From positions 1,426,001 through 1,490,000 of the forward strand of contig OZ250157.1 in assembly GCA_965237765.1 (NCBI GenBank): 64,000 nucleotides of DNA. Reading direction: 5' to 3'. Positions 37,201-45,974 of the stretch are shown piece after piece (positions within the stretch are counted from its first letter, which is position 1; each line of letters opens with the position of its first letter). Origin of the DNA: WTGJ01 sp965237765 (GTDB lineage: Bacteria > Chloroflexota > Anaerolineae > Aggregatilineales > Phototrophicaceae). The notes under the pieces were generated by a model. That model was not told the origin of the DNA and searched no databases. It worked only from the letters and a program-made list of their open reading frames with translations. Made by a program: the position numbers and the translations under genes.

Positions 37201-37691
37201 GGGACCGGTTCGTAGCCGATGCCGAGCAGGTTTTGGAGCAGCGCGCGCAGGGGCTGGCGCTCACCCGGGGCGATGCGCAGGACCGCGGCGCGGAAGCGGG
37301 CGGGCGGCAGCGTGGGGGTCATCAGCGCGGTGGCGGAAGCGATGAGGATGGGCGCTGGGGCGGGCGCGGGAGATATCAACGCGACCAGAGTGGCCAGGCG
37401 CTTTTGCGCGCTGGGGCCGTCGCGGTTGGCGCGCTCGTAGGGGCGGGCGCTGGGCGCGGCGAAGCGGAAGACGGGCGCGCTGCTCCAGCTGGGCAATTGC
37501 GCCTCCCATTCGCGGGCGCGGGCAGGCTGGGCGGTGAGGATGAGCGTGGGCACGGCGACGTCCTGCGCGAGGGCGGCGGCGAGGGCCGGCCGGGCGGCGC
37601 GGCGGAGGCGGATTGCCTGGTTCGGCGGCGCGTTGAGGATGTCTTGATAAGCGGCCGCGCGCCGCAGGGCGGGGAGGGCGCCGCTCAGCAT
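34203..37691 (-). CDS. mfd: transcription-repair coupling factor Mfd
   Basis: 1162 residues, normal length. A translocase that removes stalled RNA polymerase and recruits UvrA. The N-terminal UvrB-homology region (about 1-350) includes FARRGGIIDIFP; the RNA-polymerase-interaction (CarD-like) domain lies at about 465-535 (PGALVVHEDYGIGRFVG). The RecG-like helicase core has Walker A GDVGYGKT (621-628), motif II IIDDEQRFGVKHK (DDEQ, where most Mfd proteins read DEEQ), TATPIPRTL, and QLRGRVGRS. The C-terminal D7 domain follows. Intact. It overlaps the pth stop by 7 bases and is co-directional with it. Confidence 0.97.
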   Translation of the reverse strand: MLSGALPALRRAAAYQDILNAPPNQAIRLRRAARPALAAALAQDVAVPTLILTAQPARAREWEAQLPSWSSAPVFRFAAPSARPYERANRDGPSAQKRLATLVALISPAPAPAPILIASATALMTPTLPPARFRAAVLRIAPGERQPLRALLQNLLGIGYEPVPLVVTEGQFARRGGIIDIFPIAADSPLRVELDDDRIASLRRFDPVNQRSTSERVTSAYIPPAREFLPADGPPIARRLATWLERNDLTAADALATATPCPTLEFYLPYAGPPASLLDHLPSSARILIEEPEELHAQFAHEERAAQARRADVALPPDYPVPYLSGETLTRHISARQAFALHSGDSRESLADPFRAPPRFGGNLRELLRWARERLSQNESVVLVSGSAARLAELWYEQEGYLSTETTLAEMPPPGSLRLIRGNLAAGWSLDSGVAPPLHLLSDAEIFGWSRPPRRRARKRAARTRLNDLQPGALVVHEDYGIGRFVGTQQRRFEGIRREFLRINYAGEDALFVPIHHADRVTRYIGAEGREPALHALGKPAEWERARQRASKSAWEEARDLLNIAAARARAPGIAAGPDTPWQHELEARFPYEETPDQLVALQEVKSDLERPQPMDRLLCGDVGYGKTEVALRAAFKVVMDGRQVAFLVPTTILAQQHTQTFRYRLAPFPVRVEMLSRFHDRERQGQLLTQLGAGEIDILIGTHRLLSADVDFAQLGLLIIDDEQRFGVKHKVHFKRLRARLDVLTMTATPIPRTLFLALSGVRDISQMRSPPEERLPILTHTGLYDEALARQAILREIERGGQIYYIHNRVRTIEAARERLERLVPEARITVAHGQLPQNQLASLMSAFTRGESDLLLATTIVEAGLDIPNANTLIVERADRFGLAQLYQLRGRVGRSPQQAYAYFFHPDPSRLRHEARERLLTIAEHSDLGSGWQVALRDLELRGGGGILSTRQSGQVAAIGLHLYTRLLAEALREARAPVEDADSPAKDAVSPAATTEPALILDLPLPAFLPEDYLPALEQRLAIYRRIGNLVSLEEIAALREELRDRFGPPPAAVEGLLFQMTAKLLAQRVGARALRGHGDELAIHLPALSLLDRVALQRRLPANIRVTRPALLLLLDEANAWRARLLELLQALAEDEAYARARAALREQEKRPVGRR

Positions 37692-38353
37692 GAAGCGGCA
37701 GATTCGGCTGGCGGCGTGCTGGTATGGGTGGGCGGCGAATCAGGCGCCGGCGGCTGGTGACTAGGCCGCGGCGTATCTTCCACCGAACCGTTGTAGCGCG
37801 CCATGGCGGCCTCTATCCCGGTAGTGAGCCAGCATTCCAGCGCGTCGGCGGCGCGCCCCAGCACGATCTGGTGGAGGATGCGCTCGCCCTCGCCGAAGGC
37901 TTGCAGGACGTAAGCGGCGGGGTCCTGTTTGCCCGGCGGGCGGCCGATGCCCAGGCGCAGCTGGGCGATCTCCTGCGTGCCGAGTTGCTGGTGGATATCG
38001 CGCAGCCCCTTTTGCCCGCCTGCGCCGCCGCCCGCGCGCAACCGCAGCATGCCCAGCGGCAGATCCAGGTGGTCGCAAACGACCAGCAGGCGCGACGGTT
38101 CGACTTTGTAATAGTGCAGGAGCGAGCGCGTGGGGCCGCCACTCTGGTTCATATATCGTTGTGGCTTGGCGAGTAGGACGCGCCGCTCGCCGATTTGCCC
38201 GCTCGTGAATTCCGCGCGCCATTCGCTGCGCCGAAAAGTGAGGGCGTGGCGCGCGGCCAGCTCATTCAGCACCTGCCAACCGATGTTGTGGCGCGTATGG
38301 GTGTATGTGGAGCCCGGGTTGCCCAGGCCGACGAGGAGAAACCAAGCGCGCAT
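37685..38353 (-). CDS. pth: peptidyl-tRNA hydrolase
   Basis: 222 residues, of which the first about 190 are the Pth domain and the rest a Pro/Thr/Ser-rich tail. Cleaves peptidyl-tRNA released by abortive translation. Conserved elements: LVGLGNPGSTYTHTRHNIGW with the catalytic His, KPQRYMNQSGG with the conserved Asn, VCDHLDLPLG with the catalytic Asp. In the GGG-GG-GL loop the segment reads GGGAGGQKGLRDI, so the usual Asn of HNGL is a Lys, a variation seen in part of the family. The hydrolase domain is complete. It overlaps mfd. Confidence 0.95.
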   Translation of the reverse strand: MRAWFLLVGLGNPGSTYTHTRHNIGWQVLNELAARHALTFRRSEWRAEFTSGQIGERRVLLAKPQRYMNQSGGPTRSLLHYYKVEPSRLLVVCDHLDLPLGMLRLRAGGGAGGQKGLRDIHQQLGTQEIAQLRLGIGRPPGKQDPAAYVLQAFGEGERILHQIVLGRAADALECWLTTGIEAAMARYNGSVEDTPRPSHQPPAPDSPPTHTSTPPAESAASC

Positions 38354-38472
38354 CCATCCACGATAGCAGCCGTGCCGCCGTAGGGGCAGGGCGGCCGCGC
38401 CGCCCAGAGTTTCGGCCCTAGTCCGCTGCGCAACAGTAGCGCCGCTTCCCGGCCCGCGGCATCATAGGCGGC

Positions 38473-39852
38473 ATGGCAGGATTCCAGCGGCATTTTCATC
38501 AGCGCCTGCTCGGCGGCGTTTGCGGCGGGCTGGCGTCGCGCCTAGCTTTCTCTGCGGCGTTTTGGCGCGCGCTCTTCCTATTGCTCTGCCCGCTCACGCT
38601 TGGCGCCGCTGCCTTCCTCTATCTTGCGCTCTGGTTCTGGCTGCCGATCGCCGCGCCGACGCCGACCCTGCCCAGCCCGCCGCGCCAACCGTTGCGCCGC
38701 GCGATTCTGCTCTCGCTCGCGCTTGTCGGGGTGCTGGGCAGCGGCGCTCTATGGCGCGCGGGTCGGTTGGCGCCGGTGGATGCCGCGTTGGTGTTGGTGT
38801 TGCTCGGCGGCGCGCTTCTTACGGCCGCGAAGTGCCGATACGTGCTCGCCAGCTGCAGCGATCTGCGGCCGCGCGGCGCGTTCGCCCTGCCGCTAATCGC
38901 GCTCAGCCTGCCGCTCGTCCTGCTAATCTGGCGGAGCGGCGCCCTTTCACCCGGTCTGGCGGACGCACTGGAACGCGCCGCTCCTGCCTCGTTGCTCCTG
39001 TTCGGCTTGCGCGCGCTGGGTCGTGGGCGCCGCCCGGAGAGAAACCGCGCCGTCGCCGCCAATGCTTTCGCCCTGTGCGGGACGGGCGCACTGTGCGTCG
39101 GCGTCGCCGCGCTGGCTTTCGCGCGTCATGATGCGCGTCTTCGTGATGACACGCGCGAGCAGGCTATCCTGACCCGCGCGCTGCCGGCTGATTTGCGCCT
39201 CTTGCGACTCGAGCTGAGCGCGATCGCCAGCGATATCATCGTCGAGCGGGCGCTGGCGCCGCTTCCGCAGATCAGCGGTACCTACGTCGGCGGCGCCAAC
39301 CTCATGCTCGCGCTGGAATGCAACGGCGACCGTTGCGCGGATGATGGCCGATTGCCCGCGCGCGCGGATGGCACGGCTGATTTGCTCATCCGCGAAAGTC
39401 AACGGGAGGCGTTTCCGCCCCTGCGCGCGCGCGGCCGCGGTGAATTGCGCCTGCAGCTGCCGGCCGATGCGCCGCTGGATCTGCTCATCCGCAGCGGCGC
39501 GGGCGAAATCATCCTCTCGCTCGGCGGGTTGCAGCTGGAGCGGCTGAATGTGGAGCTGGCGCGGGGGGATGCGCTCGTCTCGTTGCCGCACTATGCGCCG
39601 CTGGGGACGCCGAGAGGCGAAGCGATCGGCGGAATTGCGCTGGCGGAAGGTAACCTCACGTTGCGCTTGCCAGCGGGGCTAGATGCGCGTTTGCCCGTGA
39701 TCACGGCGGGCGATGCGGAATTTCCGCGGGCTCATTTCGCGCGCGAGGGGGATGCGCTCGTCGCCATCGCCGCGTCGGCCGAGGGCGGCTGGAGCCACCT
39801 GCAGCTGAGCGTGGTAGATGGCACAATCCGCCTGCTCGTGGTGGAGGAATAG
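38473..39852 (+). CDS. PspC-domain membrane protein with C-terminal beta domain
   Basis: 459 residues. The N-terminus matches a PspC domain: RLLGGVCGGLASRL, then an amphipathic stretch and a TM helix ending in FLYLALWFWLPI. Four or more further TM helices follow (about 75-95, 100-118, 135-155, 165-180, 200-215). The soluble C-terminus (about 225-459) has a repeated strand pattern (GRGELRLQLPADAPLDLLIRSGAGEIILSLGGLQLERLNV...GNLTLRLPAG), like the 'toast-rack'/LiaF-type beta domain of envelope-stress sensors. Residues near 114-125 (LLTAAKCRYVLASC) are encoded by a copy of the 30-bp repeat. Role in envelope-stress sensing is an inference from PspC. Confidence 0.75.
   Translation: MAGFQRHFHQRLLGGVCGGLASRLAFSAAFWRALFLLLCPLTLGAAAFLYLALWFWLPIAAPTPTLPSPPRQPLRRAILLSLALVGVLGSGALWRAGRLAPVDAALVLVLLGGALLTAAKCRYVLASCSDLRPRGAFALPLIALSLPLVLLIWRSGALSPGLADALERAAPASLLLFGLRALGRGRRPERNRAVAANAFALCGTGALCVGVAALAFARHDARLRDDTREQAILTRALPADLRLLRLELSAIASDIIVERALAPLPQISGTYVGGANLMLALECNGDRCADDGRLPARADGTADLLIRESQREAFPPLRARGRGELRLQLPADAPLDLLIRSGAGEIILSLGGLQLERLNVELARGDALVSLPHYAPLGTPRGEAIGGIALAEGNLTLRLPAGLDARLPVITAGDAEFPRAHFAREGDALVAIAASAEGGWSHLQLSVVDGTIRLLVVEE
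38811..38850 (+). repeat. dispersed copy of the 30-bp hairpin repeat
   Basis: 26 bases at 38811-38836 (CGCGCTTCTTACGGCCGCGA then AGTGCC) are identical to 47541-47566 in the array; the rest of the unit is diverged. It lies in frame inside the PspC-protein gene. Confidence 0.75.
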
Positions 39853-39873
39853 CACGCCGCTCAGAAAGCGCGT

Positions 39874-40845
39874 TTAGAAAGCGAACTCTTGCCCGAGGCC
39901 TTCCGCTTCCGCGCGCGCGACGATGGCGGCGGCGCTGAGGGCATCCTGCGCGGCATGTCCTACCGATTTGAAGAAGGTCAGCTCATCCGCGCTTTCGCGG
40001 CCGCGCGCCCGGCCGGCGATCACTTCGCCGATTTCGGCGCGGATATCCGATTCGGTAAAGTGGCCGGAATCGCGCGCGATGATGAGGTCGCCCGCTTCTT
40101 CCCAGACGCTCTCGCGGTGGTCGACGAAGACTTGCGCCGCGCTCACGACATCGGCGCCGATTTCCTGCATTTGCGGCGTGAAGGAACCGATACCGTTGAT
40201 ATGCGCGCCGGGGGTGAGGTCCGCCAGGGTGAAGATGGGCTTATGGCTGGTGGTGACTGTGCAGATCACGTCGGCGCCGGCGACGGCTTCGGCCGCGCTG
40301 CCCGCCAGGATCACCCGCATGCGCTCGCCGTATTCCGCCCGCAAATTGCTGGCAAGGCGGTCTGCGCCTTCCAGGCTAAATATGCGGATTTCTTCGATGG
40401 GGCGGACGGCGCAAACGGCCGCGGCCTGTGTGGGCGCCTGTGCGCCCGCGCCAAGCAGGGCCAGCGCGCGCGAATTCGCCCGCGCCAGGCAATCCGTCGC
40501 CACGCCGGAGGCTGCGCCGGTGCGGATCGCGGTGAGGGCGGAGGCTTCCAGCAGGGCGAGCGGCCGGCCCGTTTCCGCATCGAAGACGATCACGGTGCCA
40601 TGAATCGTCGGCAGGCCGCGCGCGGGATTCTCGCCATAAAAGGTGACCAGCTTCACCGAGCTGATCGACGCACCGATTGCGTGCGCTGGCATGGAGAGCA
40701 GCACGCCCCCTGGCACCGGCATGATCCCCCGAATGGGCGCCTCGATTTCACCGGCGCTGAGCGCGCGGTAGGCTTCCCGCACGGCTTCGATCGCGGCGGG
40801 CATCGGCAAAGCCCGCCGCACTTCTTCGCCCGTCAATATGCGCAT
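39874..40845 (-). CDS. ornithine cyclodeaminase / mu-crystallin family protein
   Basis: 323 residues from ATG 40845, chosen because GAGGAGG precedes it; the frame is open to 40893. The Rossmann-type NAD(P) site is seen as ALLGAGAQAPTQ. SMPAHA, VKLVTFYGENP and LEASALTAIRTGAASGVA are standard for the family. The members include ornithine cyclodeaminase, alanine dehydrogenase, and imine (ketimine) reductases; the substrate cannot be assigned. Cytosolic. Divergently transcribed from the VWA protein gene with about 107 bases between the starts. Confidence 0.88.
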   Translation of the reverse strand: MRILTGEEVRRALPMPAAIEAVREAYRALSAGEIEAPIRGIMPVPGGVLLSMPAHAIGASISSVKLVTFYGENPARGLPTIHGTVIVFDAETGRPLALLEASALTAIRTGAASGVATDCLARANSRALALLGAGAQAPTQAAAVCAVRPIEEIRIFSLEGADRLASNLRAEYGERMRVILAGSAAEAVAGADVICTVTTSHKPIFTLADLTPGAHINGIGSFTPQMQEIGADVVSAAQVFVDHRESVWEEAGDLIIARDSGHFTESDIRAEIGEVIAGRARGRESADELTFFKSVGHAAQDALSAAAIVARAEAEGLGQEFAF

Positions 40846-40952
40846 CGTGCCCTCCTCATCGCTTGATGCGCATATTTTACCTTGTGCTACCATCCCCGCC
40901 GCGATTTGCTATACTGGCTGCCTTATTAGCTACTCTCCGGGAGTGTGTGCCC

Positions 40953-43900
40953 TTGCCCTCAATCCGCCACCTTCGCCCCTATTGGTTCGTCCTGTTGGCG
41001 CTGCTGGCGATGCTATTGCCGCTCTCGCCCACCGTCGCCCAGGAAGACGACATGAGCGCTGGTGAGCCGGCCCACATCGAAATCCATGGCATCAATCCTC
41101 TCGAGTTACCCAATCTCTACGTCACTGTCAGCGTTACCGATTCCTTCGGCCGAACCGTGCGCGATTTGCGGCTGGAGGATTTCGCGCTCTTCGGCGAAAT
41201 TGCAGAGCTGGGCCGCCTCATCAACGTCGAGAATATTACCAACGATGACTTGAGCTACGCGGTCGTCTTGGCGCTGGATACGAGCAGCAGCATGCAAGGC
41301 ACGCCTATCCGCGCTCTCAAGGAAGCGGCCAACACCTTTGTCGATGTTATCGGCGAGAACGCGCCCGTCGCCCTGCTGGCCTTCGATTCAACAACCCAGA
41401 TCATTCAGGAATTCACGACGGATAAAGATACCCTGCGCGCGTCGATCAATGCCCTTATCGCTGGCGGGCGGACCGCATTGTATCAGGCCGGGTATGACGC
41501 GGTGGAGTTGGCTGCCCGTGCCCCGACCCCGCGTCGCGCCGTCATCATCCTCAGCGACGGCCACGAATACGGCGGCGTCAGCACGGCGGGACGCGAGGAC
41601 GCGCGCATCGCTGCCAAAAACCGCGGCGTGCCTGTGTATACTATCGGTCTCGGTTACGACGAATTCGACCGCGATTACCTGCAGGAACTTTCCGCCGCTG
41701 GCTACGGCATCTTCTCGGAATCTCCCTCGCCAGATGAGCTGGAAGCCCGCTATAGCGAATTCGCCGCGCTCTTCCGCAGCCAATACATCCTCACGATCGA
41801 GGCGGATTTACCGCTGAATGGCAGCATATATTCGCTCGGGGTGGCGCTCAAAACGGAAACAGGGCGTATCGATTCCACGCAAGCTATCGTGCGCTCGCCC
41901 ATCCCCGTGCCTTACATCACTACGCTGCTCGAGCCGCCCAGCGCGCCCATCGAGGAGCCGACCATCTTCTCTTTCAACGTCGCTGCCGATGATGAGCTGC
42001 AGGATGTTTCCATCGCGCTGGATGGCGAGCAGATCACTGCAGAGGTTGTGGACGAGAAATACAGCGCTGCGGTGGATCCCGTTGAGCTGGCTCCCGGCCC
42101 GCATAAAATGACCATCGCCGCGCGCGATGTGGATGGCGATTCCGCCGGCCTCACCGTGCCTTTCGATGTCGCCGCCCTGCCGCCGGAAATCACAGTGATC
42201 AGCTCCTTGCTGGAGCAGCCCGTGCTGCGGGATCCGGTAGAAGTTTTGGTCGAAGTCGGCGGGCAAACGCCATTCGCCACCGCCGAAATCGTGCTGGATG
42301 GTGTCTCGGAGGCCTCGCTGGAAAAGGATATCACGGTGCGGCTGGATCCCTACGAATTCAACGAAGGGCCGCACGAGCTGGAATTTATCATTACCAATGA
42401 AGCTGAGCAGAGCGCCAGCGAACGGGTGTCCTTCGAAGTACCCCCACTCCCGCCCCTCTTCCGCGTGGAGGGCCTCGAGGATGGCGACTTCCTGGAGGAG
42501 ATCGCCAATGTGGATCTGGGAATTATCGCCACGCAGGTCGGCGGCGATATCGAGCGGCGCTACAGATTAAACACCGGCCCGGAATTGAGCGCCGCGGAGG
42601 GTATCACGCTCAACCCCCGTGATTTGCAGCCCGGCCCTAACACCATCACCATCACCGTCGAAGATCGCGCTACCAGCCTCGTGAGCGAAGCCTCCATCGA
42701 TTTCGAGGTAGCCGCGCTCAACCCGGAGACTGCTGTCGGTGGTCTGGCGTCTGGCGATATCCTGAGCGAAGATCGCCGCATAAACGTTGATGTCGATAGT
42801 CAGACAGAGGTGCTGCGCGTCGTCACCCGCCTCGATGGAGTGGAAATTGAGCGCCTGATCGAAGCGCCGTACGAGATTGACCTGGAAGTGCTAGATATTC
42901 CGCCTGGCGAACATACGTTGGAGATCCAGGTCATCAACGATAGTTTGCGCGAAGATACGACGACGATTGAATTCACCGTGCCTGAGGAGCCTGCGCGAAT
43001 CGCCACTACGACGGTGATCGCGGCCACCGCGCGTGCGGCCGCCAGCGCAACGGCGATGGAGCAAGCCATCGCCACGGCTACCGGGCAGGCCATCGCTACC
43101 GTCACGCAAGAAGCGAGGGTCGCAGCTACGGAGATCGTGCGGGCGACAGCCGTGCAAGAAGCGAGGGACAGGGCTAGGGATATCGTGCGCGCGACCGCGA
43201 CGGAGCAGGCCATCGCCAGCGCTACGCAACAAGCCATCGTGACGGCCACTGAGCAAGCCATCGCCACGGCCACCGGGCAGGCCATCGCTACCGTCACGCA
43301 AGAAGCGAGGGTCGCAGCTACGGAGATCATGCGGGCGACAGCCGTGCAAGAAGCGAGGGACAGGGCTAGGGATATCGTGCGCGCGACCGCGACGGAGCAG
43401 GCCATCGCTACCGCAACCGAGCAGGCCATCGCCACCGCAACCGAACAGGCCGTCGCCAGCGCTACGCAACAAGCCATCGTGACGGCCACTGAGCAAGCCA
43501 TCGCCACGGCTACCAGGCAGGCCATCGCTACCGTCACGCAAGAAGCGAGGGTCGCAGCTACGGAGATCGTGCGGGCGACAGCTGTGCAAGAAGCGAGGAA
43601 CAGGGCTAGGGATATCGTGCGCGCCACCGCAACCGAGCAGGCCATCGCCACCGCAACCGAGCAGGCCATCGCCACCGCAACCGAGCAGGCCATCGCCACC
43701 GCAACCGAGCAGGCCATCGCCACCGCCACCGAGCAGGCCATCGCCACCGCAACGGAGCAGGCCGTCGCCACCGCCACCGAGCGAGCCATCGCGACGGCCA
43801 CCGAGCAGGCCATCGCTACCGCCACCGAGCAGGCCGTCGCCACCGCCACCGAGCGAGCCATCGCGACGGCCACCGAGCAGGCCATCGCTACCGCCACCGA

Positions 43901-45957
43901 GCAGGCCGTCGCCACCGCCACCGAACAGGCCATCGCCACCGCCACCGAGCAGGCCATCGCTACCGCAACCGAACAGGCTGTCGCCACCGCAACCGAGCAG
44001 GCCATCGCCACGGCCACCGAGCAGGCCGTCGCCAGCGCTACGCAACAAGCCATCGTGACGGCCACTGAGCAAGCCATCGCCACGGCCACCGAGCAGGCCA
44101 TCGCTACCGCAACGGAGCAGGCCGTCGCCACGGCCACCGAACAGGCCATCGCTACCGCCACCGAGCAGGCCATCGCTACCGCCACCGAACAGGCCGTCGC
44201 CACCGCTACCGAGCAGGCGATCGCCACCGCCACCGAACAGGCCGTCGCCAGCGCTACGCAACAAGCCATCGTGACGGCCACTGAGCAAGCCATCGCCACC
44301 GCAACCGAACAGGCCGTCGCCAGCGCTACGCAACAAGCCATCGTGACGGCCACTGAGCAAGCCATCGCCACGGCCACCGAACAGGCCATCGCCACCGCCA
44401 CCGAGCAGGCCATCGCGACGGCCACCGAGCAGGCCATCGCCACCGCCACGGAGCAGGCCGTCGTCAGCGCTACCGAGCAGGCCATCGCCACCGCCACCGA
44501 GCAGGCCATCGCCACCGCAACGGAGCAAGCCATCGCTACCGCCACGCAAGAAGCGCGGACTACTGCCACGGAGATCGTTCGTGCCACGGCAACGGAGCAG
44601 GCGATCGCCAGCGCCACGCAACGAGTCATCGCGACGGCCACCGAGCAGGCCATCGCCACCGCCACCGAGCAGGCCATCGCTACCGCCACCGAGCAGGCCA
44701 TCGCCACGGCCACCGAGCAGGCCATCGCTACCGCCACCGAGCAGGCCATCGCTACCGCCACCGAGCAGGCCATCGCTACCGCCACGCAAGAAGCGCGGAC
44801 TACTGCCACGGAGATCGTGCAGGCCAGCGACGGCCACGGAGCAGGCGATCGCCAGCGCCACGCAACGAGCCATCGCGACGGCCACCGAGCGAGCCATCGC
44901 CACGGCCACCGAGCAGGCCATCGCCACCGCCACCGAGCAAGCCATCGCTACCGCCACGCAAGAAGCGCGGACTACTGCCACGGAGATCGTGCGAGCAACG
45001 GCCACGGAGCAGGCGATCGCCAGCGCCACGCAACGAGCCATCGCGACGGCCACCGAGCGAGCCATCGCCACCGCTACCGAGCGAGCCATTGCCACGGCAA
45101 CGGAGCAGGCGATCGCCAGCGCCACGCAACGAGTCATCGCGACGGCCACGCAAGAAGCACGAGCCACGGCAACAGAAATTGTAAGGGCGACGGCAACGCA
45201 AGAGGCGCGCGCTACGGCCACGGAGATCGTGCGCGCTACGGCCGCGCAAGAGGCGCGGGCCACGGCTACGCAAGAATGGCGGGCGACGGCCGTTCAAGCG
45301 GCGAGGCAAGCAGCTAGGGAGATCGTGCGCGCCACCGCAACGCAACGAGCCATCGCTGCGGCCACCGAACAAGCCATCGCGGCAGCCACTGAGCAAGCCA
45401 TCGCCAGCGCCACACAACGAGTCATCGCTGCGGTTACTGAGCAAACCATCGCTGCGGCCACCGAACAAGCCATTGTGGCGGCTACAGAGCAAGCGATTGC
45501 CAGCGCAACGGAGCAAGCCATCGCGGTGACCACCGAGCAGGCGATCGCCACGCAGACAGAAGCTGCTATTCCCAGCGTCACATCGGCGCTCGACACTACG
45601 GATCTACCCGTTCAGCCGCTTTCCCCGAGTGAGACGGCGGATGCGTTCGACCTCCCCGCAGTGAGCACGGCGACCGAGGCAGGTGAAGCCACCGATATTG
45701 CCCCCAACGAAACGCCGACGGCCACGCCCATTCCACCCAGCGAAACGCCCGCGCCGACGGCCACAACCATCCCGTCAACGGCTACGCTCATCGCACCCAG
45801 TGGAACACCCGCGCCGACGGCCACGCTGATCCCGGTGGATCTAACGCCGCCGGCCGAGCCCGCCGATAACACCCCCCTCCTCGTCGCTTCTATCGTCGTC
45901 CTGTTGGCGCTCAGTGTCGCCTTCTACCTCCTGCGCGGCCGCCGGCAGGCGCGTTAG
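40953..45957 (+). CDS. giant VWA-domain surface protein with octapeptide stalk (one frameshift)
   Basis: About 1668 codons. The start is best at TTG 40953 (GGGAG 9 bases upstream), giving a signal peptide PSIRHLRPYWFVLLALLAML...TVAQ. Domains: VWA with MIDAS (VLALDTSSSMQG, GGRTALYQ, ILSDGHEYGG), about residues 85-290; four Ig-like units (about 310-690, pattern 'TFIVSLDG...P.ELAPGPHKMTI'); an Ala-rich octapeptide stalk (ATEQAIAT type) from about residue 695 to 1530; a Thr-Pro region; and a C-terminal TM helix (LLVASIVVLLALSVAFYLL) with a basic end, so it is anchored. The first frame runs to 45317 as nonsense after about 44820, where four extra bases shift it; the correct continuation lies in the frame ending at 45957. 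Confidence 0.8.
43036..45560 (+). repeat. 24-bp tandem coding repeat (ATEQAIAT octapeptide)
   Basis: Dozens of near-identical 24-base units of the type GCCATCGCCACCGCCACCGA+GCAG, interrupted by longer variants encoding TQEARVAATEIVRATAVQEA. The period is a multiple of 3, which keeps all six frames open and produces long false antisense frames. The frame break at about 44820 lies within it. Confidence 0.92.
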
Positions 45958-45974
45958 TGGACAGGGGCGCATCC

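Noticed and set aside
44800..44860. Programmed frameshift in the VWA gene
   Set aside because: No slippery heptamer or downstream structure is apparent; the change fits a simple four-base insertion in a repeat.
42800..45263. Very long minus-strand open frames (about 670 and 790 codons) across the octapeptide repeat
   Set aside because: The 24-bp repeat has a period divisible by 3 and lacks stops in all frames; the products (AVAMACSV... and GGSDGLLGG...) are pure repeat shadows of the sense gene.
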